A stretch of 64,000 bases of DNA from Bacillota bacterium (GTDB taxonomy: Bacteria; Bacillota; Clostridia; Acetivibrionales; DTU013), in contig JAEXNT010000043.1 in assembly GCA_023439545.1 (NCBI GenBank), positions 62,001 through 126,000 on the forward strand, given 5' to 3'. A program made the position numbers and the translations under genes. Shown one piece after another: positions 58,628 through 64,000 of the stretch. Position 1 is the first letter of the stretch. Each line of letters starts with the position of its first letter. The notes under the pieces were generated by a model, which worked only from the letters and a program-made list of their open reading frames with translations, was not told the DNA's origin and did not search any database.

Positions 58628-59833
58628 CTATTCCTGTTCTTCAGGTTCCCCGCCTGTGAAATCATACTGATCCTCCTGCGGTTCCTGCTCGTACCCGGCG
58701 GCGTCGTCGTTTTCCTTATCCCGTTCGTCGCCTTCATACTCATAATCGTCTTCATCGCTGTAATTGCTGTCCATATTGAACATCTGCTGTTCAATAGCGG
58801 CCCGAAGCTGCGATTCGCTCTTTATGTCAATCTTCCAGCCCGTCAATTTGGCTGCGAGCCTTGCGTTCTGCCCTTCCTTGCCTATAGCAAGTGAAAGCTG
58901 GAAGTCAGGTACTATTACCCTTGCAGATCTTTCATTCTCATTTACGTCCACCCTGACGACCTTCGCGGGGCTGAGACTGCTCGAAATATATTCCTCGGGG
59001 CTGCTGCTCCATTTGATGATATCAATCTTTTCGCCCCTGAGTTCATCCACTATCGCCTGTACCCTTATTCCCTTCTGGCCTACGCACGCGCCTACGGGAT
59101 CCACGTTGGGGTCTCTGGAATATACGGCGATCTTGGTTCTGGAACCTGCCTCTCTTGAGATGCTCTTAATCTCTACAGTGCCGTCATGAATCTCGGGCAC
59201 CTCAAGTTCAAAAAGCCTTTTCACCAACCCCGGGTGGGTTCTGGACAGCATGATCTGAGGTCCCTTTGTTGTCTTTTTCACTTCTACTATATATGTCTTG
59301 ATCCTGTCGTTGAACCTGTATTCCTCGTTAATGGTCTGCTCCGACGGAGCCATTACAGCCTCTGTCTTTCCCAAATCTATTATGATATTCTTTCTTTCGC
59401 TCCTCTGAATGATGCCGGTGACTATGTCGCCTTCCTTGTTGTAAAACTCATCGAATATGATTCCGCGTTCTGCCTCGCGAATCCTCTGCATGACGACCTG
59501 CTTTGCGGTTTGCGCGGCGATTCTCCCGAATTTTCTCGGCGTCACCTCAATCTCCGCTATATCGTCTTCTTCATATTTGCTATTCAGCTTCCTTGCTTCT
59601 TCAAGCGAAATATCGCCGTTTTCACTGTCGGGCGCCGATGTGACTTTTCTGAGTGCAAACACCCTTACATCTCCGGTTTGCTGATCAATAGTGATTTTCA
59701 CATTCTGAGTGGAACCGAAATTCCTTTTATAAGCCGAAATAAGGGCAGCTTCAATAGCTTCGATCAAAACATTCTTTTCGATCCCTTTTTCTTTTTCAAG
59801 CTGATCCAATGCCTGTATCAATTCTGCACTCAT
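58628..59833 (-). CDS. nusA: Transcription termination/antitermination factor NusA
   Basis: NusA binds RNA polymerase and RNA and affects pausing and termination. The 401-residue product has an N-terminal polymerase-binding domain (1-130), an S1 domain (about 135-205) and two KH domains (about 230-345; DPVGACVGQKGIRVQAIV and LAIGKEGQNARLAAKLTGW). The last 50 residues form an acidic tail rich in Asp, Glu and Tyr. ATG follows GGAGG. Confidence 0.96.
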   Translation of the reverse strand: MSAELIQALDQLEKEKGIEKNVLIEAIEAALISAYKRNFGSTQNVKITIDQQTGDVRVFALRKVTSAPDSENGDISLEEARKLNSKYEEDDIAEIEVTPRKFGRIAAQTAKQVVMQRIREAERGIIFDEFYNKEGDIVTGIIQRSERKNIIIDLGKTEAVMAPSEQTINEEYRFNDRIKTYIVEVKKTTKGPQIMLSRTHPGLVKRLFELEVPEIHDGTVEIKSISREAGSRTKIAVYSRDPNVDPVGACVGQKGIRVQAIVDELRGEKIDIIKWSSSPEEYISSSLSPAKVVRVDVNENERSARVIVPDFQLSLAIGKEGQNARLAAKLTGWKIDIKSESQLRAAIEQQMFNMDSNYSDEDDYEYEGDERDKENDDAAGYEQEPQEDQYDFTGGEPEEQE

Positions 59834-59886
59834 ACTTTTACCTCCTGTAATACTCCGTTAAACGGAATAAACTTCATCAACCTGTA

Positions 59887-60348
59887 TCAGAACCGGACGA
59901 TCCGCCTGACCATTGCAGCATCCTTTCTGTCAAAGCCCATGACTGCGCCCTCGTCCGTTTTTATTTCAAACATATCTCCTGTGAGTCCCAACAATTCGCC
60001 TTCAAATATTTTTTTGCCGTTCAGCGGCTGGTAAAGCTTTACTTCAACCATTTCCCCCTTGAACCGTTCAAAATCGCGGTCCTTTTTCAAAGGCCTCTCT
60101 CCTGGCGACGAAACCTCCAGAATATAGCTCTGTTTGATCGGGTCTGTCTCGTCAAGCTTGTCGCTCAACTGCTCGCTTACCGCCTGGCAATCGTCTATCG
60201 CGATCCCTCCGGGTTTGTCTATGAAGACCCTGAGATACCAGTTGGCGCCTTCCTTTACGTATTCGACGTCTACCAGTTCAAATGCCAGCGCATCCACGAT
60301 CGGCTGCACCATTTCGGCTGCTATTTCCTCAACCTTTTTCTTTGCCAT
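59887..60348 (-). CDS. rimP: Ribosome maturation factor RimP
   Basis: RimP helps assemble the 30S subunit, near protein S12. The 153-residue product has the N-terminal alpha-beta domain with GANWYLRVFIDKPGGIAIDDC near residue 32 and LEVSSPGERPLKKDRDFERF near 80, the family signature, then an SH3-like C-terminal domain. It is the first gene of the nusA operon after polC. Confidence 0.94.
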   Translation of the reverse strand: MAKKKVEEIAAEMVQPIVDALAFELVDVEYVKEGANWYLRVFIDKPGGIAIDDCQAVSEQLSDKLDETDPIKQSYILEVSSPGERPLKKDRDFERFKGEMVEVKLYQPLNGKKIFEGELLGLTGDMFEIKTDEGAVMGFDRKDAAMVRRIVRF

Positions 60349-60411
60349 ACCTAGAATTCATTCCTTTCATACAGTCCACGAGTTTTGCGGGCGAGACCGG
60401 CAACGCTCTCA

Positions 60412-60446
60412 TGTAAAGACAAAGAGTGGGGTCGACCCACTCTTTG
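60412..60446 (-). terminator. Terminator between polC and rimP
   Basis: CAAAGAGTGGG and CCCACTCTTTG pair perfectly (11 bp with a 5-nt loop, 60420-60446), followed on the minus strand by a short T-rich tract (GTCTTTACATG). Confidence 0.65.
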
Positions 60447-60600
60447 ACAGTTAAACCATATGCTTAAGTCCAAAAAGTATTATAACATTATTATCTACAT
60501 TTATCAATCATTTATTTACGAAAATATAATTATAAGCCAACAGTACCAACCCGCCTGAAAATAACGTCCGCCCGCTCACAGGAAGCACGCCTCCGTTTAT

Positions 60601-63600
60601 CTACAGCATGCTGAACAGACTCATCTGGCTGCTTTCAGGAATACCCTCGAGGCAACCGTTCTGCTGGAGTATTTCGATAACGGTTTTGCTCGCTCTGGAA
60701 CGCATCCTGAGTTCCTCTACCGAAATGAATTCTCCGTCCGCGCGGGCCTCGACGATGGCGTTGGCGGCAGCAGAGCCCAAGCCCTGCAGCGAATTGAGAG
60801 GCGGGCGGATCGCATTGTCTTCTATCAGGAACTTTGTCGCATCGGACTTGTAAAGATCGATCGGGAGAAATTTGAAGCCCCTGGAATACATTTCATTCGC
60901 GATTTCCAAAATAGTAAGGACATTCTTGTCCTTGGCCGATATCGTATTTCCCATCTTTTCAAGTTCCGCTATCTTGCTCCGCACCTTTTCCTTTCCGTGG
61001 GTCATGAGCTCGGCGTCGAATTCGTCTGCCCTTACAGTAAAGTAGGTCACATAGAAGGCCAGCGGCTGATAGACCTTGAACCAGCCGATCCTTATGGCAG
61101 TCAGCACGTATGCTGCCGCATGGGCTTTCGGGAACATGTATTTGATCTTTTTGCACGATTCTATATACCATTCCGGAACATCGTGCGCCTTCATCTCTTC
61201 CTCGTATTCGGGCTTGAGACCCTTGCCCTTCCTGACGTCCTCCATTATTTTGAACGAGCTCTTGGGAGGAAGGTTTCTGTACATGAGGTACGTCATGATG
61301 CCGTCCCTGGTACCTATAACGTCGGAAATCGTACAGACGCCCTGCTTGACAAGATCCTGAGCATTGTTGAGCCAAACGTTGGTACCATGCGAAAGTCCGC
61401 TTATCTGCAGGAGGTCCGAGAAAGTCTTCGGTTTGGTGTCGAGAAGCATCTGCCTGACGAATTTCGTACCGAACTCGGGAAGCGCAAACGTCCCGACTTC
61501 GCTGTTTATATCCTCCGGCTTGATCCCGAGCGGCTCAGTCGACAGGAAGAGCTCCATTACCTTGTCGTCATGGACTGGCACGTCATATATGCTGATGCCC
61601 GTAATATCCGTTAGCATCCTTATCATCGTCGGGTCGTCGTGGCCGAGTATGTCGAGCTTCAATATCGTGTCATGCAGCGAATGGAAGTCGAAGTGCGTGG
61701 TGATTATGTCCGATTCCGTATCGTCCGCAGGCCTTTGTATCGGCGTAAAGTCATGAACATCATATTCCTTCGGTATTACTATGATACCTCCCGGGTGCTG
61801 TCCGGTCGTCCTCTTGATACCCGTGCAGCCCCTGACCAGACGGTTTATCTCTGCATTGGTCACTGCCATACTCTTTTCGTCCACATATTTTTTGACGAAG
61901 CCGTAGGCAGTCTTATCCGCAACGGATGCTATCGTACCGGCGCGGAAGACGTTCCCCTTTCCGAACAGCACTTCGGTGTACTTGTGAGCCTGGGACTGGT
62001 ATTCTCCCGAGAAGTTGAGGTCGATGTCGGGCGCTTTGTCGCCGTCAAAGCCCAGGAACGTTTCGAACGGTATATCGTGCCCGTCACCCTTTAGCAGCTC
62101 ACCGCAGTTCGGGCAGTTTTTCGGAGGCAGGTCGAAGCCTGATCCTATGGAGCCGTCGGTTATGAATTCGGAATACTTGCATTTTTTGCAGAGATAGTGC
62201 GGCGGCAGAGGATTTACTTCCGTGATGCCGGTCATGGTCGCGGTAAAAGAAGAACCTACCGAACCCCTGGAACCTACTATATATCCGTCCGAATTGGACT
62301 TTGCAACAAGTTTCTCCGCGATATCGTACATGACGGCGAAGCCGTGCTTGATAATTGAAGTCAGCTCCTTATCGAGCCTGTTGGCGACTAATTCCGGCAG
62401 AGGGTCTCCGTAAAGCTCATGCGCCTTTTCATATGCAAGTGTCTGTATTTCCTCTTCCGCGCCTTCGATGTTCGGAGGATATGTCCCCAGAGGTATCGGT
62501 ATGACCTCCTCGACCATGTCGGCGATCTTGTTGGTATTCTCGACGACGACCTCGTAAGCCTTTTGATCACCCAGATAGGTGAATTCGGCTAGCATCTCCT
62601 CAGTCGTCCTGAAGTAGAGCGGAGCCTGCCTGTCTGCATCAGTGTAGCCCTGGCCGAACATCAGTATCCTTCTGAAAACCTCGTCCCTCGGATCCATGAA
62701 ATGCACGTCGCAGGTCGCAACAACAGGCTTGCCCAGCTTTTCGCCGAGCTGTACCACCCTGTTGTTCAGATTTTTGAGGCCTTCCTCCCCGTCGACCTTC
62801 CCCGTCAATACGAGGAACTCATTGTTGCCGAGAGGCTGTATCTCGAGATAATCATAGAACCTAGCTATCTTCTCTGTTTCTTCCGGACTTTTTCCGTTAA
62901 CCATTGCCCTGAACAGCTCTCCCGCTTCGCAGGCACTACCCACGATGAGGCCTTCCCTGTATTTCAGGAGCAGGCTCTTCGGCACTCTCGGCTTTTTGTA
63001 GAAATAGTTGAGGTGCGACTCGGACACAATTTTGTAGAGGTTTTTAAGCCCCGTCGTGTTTTTTACGAGCAGTATGGTATGGTAGGAGTCCGCATTCTTA
63101 TAATCGAACCGCCCGGAAAAAGCTCCGTCTATATCATCGATGGTACTTACATCCTTCTCCTTCAGCAATTCCAGGCATTTTACGAATATTTCGGCGGTGG
63201 CGGCGGCGTCGTCGACCGCTCTGTGGTGATTTTCGAGCTTCACTCCCAGATGCTTCGCAACGGCGTCGAGTTTGTGCTTGGCAAGCTTCGGGAACAGATT
63301 CCTGCTGAGCTGCAGCGTATCTATTATGATATTGTTGAAGCTCTTCCCGCCAGCCCGTGCGATATGCTTCATGAAGCCCGTGTCGAAGGAGGCGTTATGC
63401 GCAACCACGGGCAGATCGCCGACAAACTCCATAAAGCTGTCGAACGCCTGCTCCTGCGACGGCGCGCCTGCCACCATGCCGTCGTTTATGCCTGTCAGCT
63501 TCGTTATGAATTCGGGGATGGGTATGCCCGGATCCACGAAGGTACTGAAGCTGTCCTGTATCTTCCCCTCGAATATCCTGACCGCGCCTATTTCCGTAAT

Positions 63601-64000
63601 CCTGTCCCTTTCGGCATACAGTCCGGTGGTTTCGATATCGAATACGACAAAGCCTCCGTTCAGGGGATAACCCCTGCCCTGGTCCGAACCCCTGTAAACC
63701 ACGGGAGGTTCGTTATCGAGAAGATAACATTCCACGCCGTATATTATCTTGATCTTGTTCTTTTTGCCCGCGCTGTATGCTTCCGGGTATGCCTGCACGA
63801 CGCCGTGGTCGGTGATGGCGACGGCCTTGTGCCCCCATTTTGCAGCCCTCTCCACGAGCTTTTCCGCGGTAGTTATGGCGTCCATGGCGCTCATCTGCGT
63901 GTGCAGGTGCAGTTCGACCCTTTTGACTTCAGCGTTGTCCATTTTGACCTGCTTCTCTATTTCAAGAATATCCGTCGCCATTATGGACATTTCTTTTGAA
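60601..64000 (-). CDS. polC: DNA polymerase III PolC-type (5' end cut by window)
   Basis: PolC is the main replicative polymerase of low-GC Gram-positives. About 1133 codons are visible and the frame stays open to the edge; full PolC has about 1430 residues, so the N-terminal and OB domains lie beyond the window. Seen in order: PHP domain start KRVELHLHTQMSAMD, an inserted 3'-5' exonuclease (FVVFDIETTGLYAERD), a zinc site (CKKCKYSEF and CPNCGELL) and the polymerase core (DIDLNFSGEYQ). The end GCLEGIPESSQMSLF is typical. Confidence 0.96.
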   Translation of the reverse strand, partial: SKEMSIMATDILEIEKQVKMDNAEVKRVELHLHTQMSAMDAITTAEKLVERAAKWGHKAVAITDHGVVQAYPEAYSAGKKNKIKIIYGVECYLLDNEPPVVYRGSDQGRGYPLNGGFVVFDIETTGLYAERDRITEIGAVRIFEGKIQDSFSTFVDPGIPIPEFITKLTGINDGMVAGAPSQEQAFDSFMEFVGDLPVVAHNASFDTGFMKHIARAGGKSFNNIIIDTLQLSRNLFPKLAKHKLDAVAKHLGVKLENHHRAVDDAAATAEIFVKCLELLKEKDVSTIDDIDGAFSGRFDYKNADSYHTILLVKNTTGLKNLYKIVSESHLNYFYKKPRVPKSLLLKYREGLIVGSACEAGELFRAMVNGKSPEETEKIARFYDYLEIQPLGNNEFLVLTGKVDGEEGLKNLNNRVVQLGEKLGKPVVATCDVHFMDPRDEVFRRILMFGQGYTDADRQAPLYFRTTEEMLAEFTYLGDQKAYEVVVENTNKIADMVEEVIPIPLGTYPPNIEGAEEEIQTLAYEKAHELYGDPLPELVANRLDKELTSIIKHGFAVMYDIAEKLVAKSNSDGYIVGSRGSVGSSFTATMTGITEVNPLPPHYLCKKCKYSEFITDGSIGSGFDLPPKNCPNCGELLKGDGHDIPFETFLGFDGDKAPDIDLNFSGEYQSQAHKYTEVLFGKGNVFRAGTIASVADKTAYGFVKKYVDEKSMAVTNAEINRLVRGCTGIKRTTGQHPGGIIVIPKEYDVHDFTPIQRPADDTESDIITTHFDFHSLHDTILKLDILGHDDPTMIRMLTDITGISIYDVPVHDDKVMELFLSTEPLGIKPEDINSEVGTFALPEFGTKFVRQMLLDTKPKTFSDLLQISGLSHGTNVWLNNAQDLVKQGVCTISDVIGTRDGIMTYLMYRNLPPKSSFKIMEDVRKGKGLKPEYEEEMKAHDVPEWYIESCKKIKYMFPKAHAAAYVLTAIRIGWFKVYQPLAFYVTYFTVRADEFDAELMTHGKEKVRSKIAELEKMGNTISAKDKNVLTILEIANEMYSRGFKFLPIDLYKSDATKFLIEDNAIRPPLNSLQGLGSAAANAIVEARADGEFISVEELRMRSRASKTVIEILQQNGCLEGIPESSQMSLFSML

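Overview
The window reads as the chromosome of an anaerobic, probably spore-forming member of the Clostridia (Bacillota). The basis is gene content, not a database match: a Gram-positive PolC replicase, RnpM/YlxQ between nusA and infB, a T-box leader, a PASTA-bearing SpoVD-type penicillin-binding protein, a Spo0E-like phosphatase, an ECF sigma/anti-sigma pair, [NiFe]-hydrogenase maturation genes, two GGDEF proteins and an orphan CheW. TTG and GTG starts preceded by GGAGG-like sites are frequent. MurE carries the DNPR motif, which points to meso-diaminopimelate peptidoglycan.

Layout. 1-911: 5' part of trpE (minus strand) behind a leader with eleven (G/U)AG triplets and a hairpin over the Shine-Dalgarno site, a TRAP-type control region. 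1161-2255: ychF. 2323-3093: an XRE regulator and peptide deformylase pair with an apparent operator. 3172-3639: cheW. 3695-5338: T-box-controlled DAHP synthase flanked by inverted copies of a short repeat, followed by a glycosyltransferase/DUF2304 pair. 6527-13118: accessory and housekeeping genes on the minus strand (tag, YciI-like, a nucleotidyltransferase-like protein with a CD3324-type regulator, dCTP deaminase, a diguanylate cyclase, a lytic transglycosylase, coaE). 13146-17748: polA and an ECF sigma/anti-sigma pair.

18158-28469: the division and cell wall (dcw) cluster on the minus strand, in transcription order mraZ, rsmH, ftsL, spoVD/ftsI, murE, murF, mraY, ftsW, then a murA cut after about 120 codons. 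A fold-back repeat lies at the cut; murD, murG, murC, murB, ftsQ, ftsA and ftsZ are absent here. mraZ has three AAGTGG boxes at 10-bp spacing just downstream of its promoter. About 1 kb of repeats separates mraZ from rodA. Upstream of rodA are a small Spo0E-like gene, lgt and two M16 peptidase-family genes. 34752-41691: a small membrane protein, a second diguanylate cyclase, an MFS transporter, a VanW-domain protein, a half-size EamA transporter, an amino acid decarboxylase, a large palindromic repeat and a DUF3795 protein. 41711-45833: a MacAB-like ABC export operon. 45988-50875: hypE, hypD, hypC and hypF, transcribed in the order F-C-D-E and directly continuous with ribF. 50865-64000: the translation/transcription operon, in transcription order polC (cut by the window end), rimP, nusA, rnpM, ylxQ, infB, rbfA, nrnA, truB, ribF. 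InfB carries fifteen 12-residue repeats.

The most interesting signals are the TRAP-like trpE leader, a set of 170-235 bp fold-back elements in intergenic regions (one at the murA break, one filling the truB-ribF gap), and the XRE-deformylase module. No CRISPR array, tRNA, rRNA, intact prophage or transposase gene was recognised.
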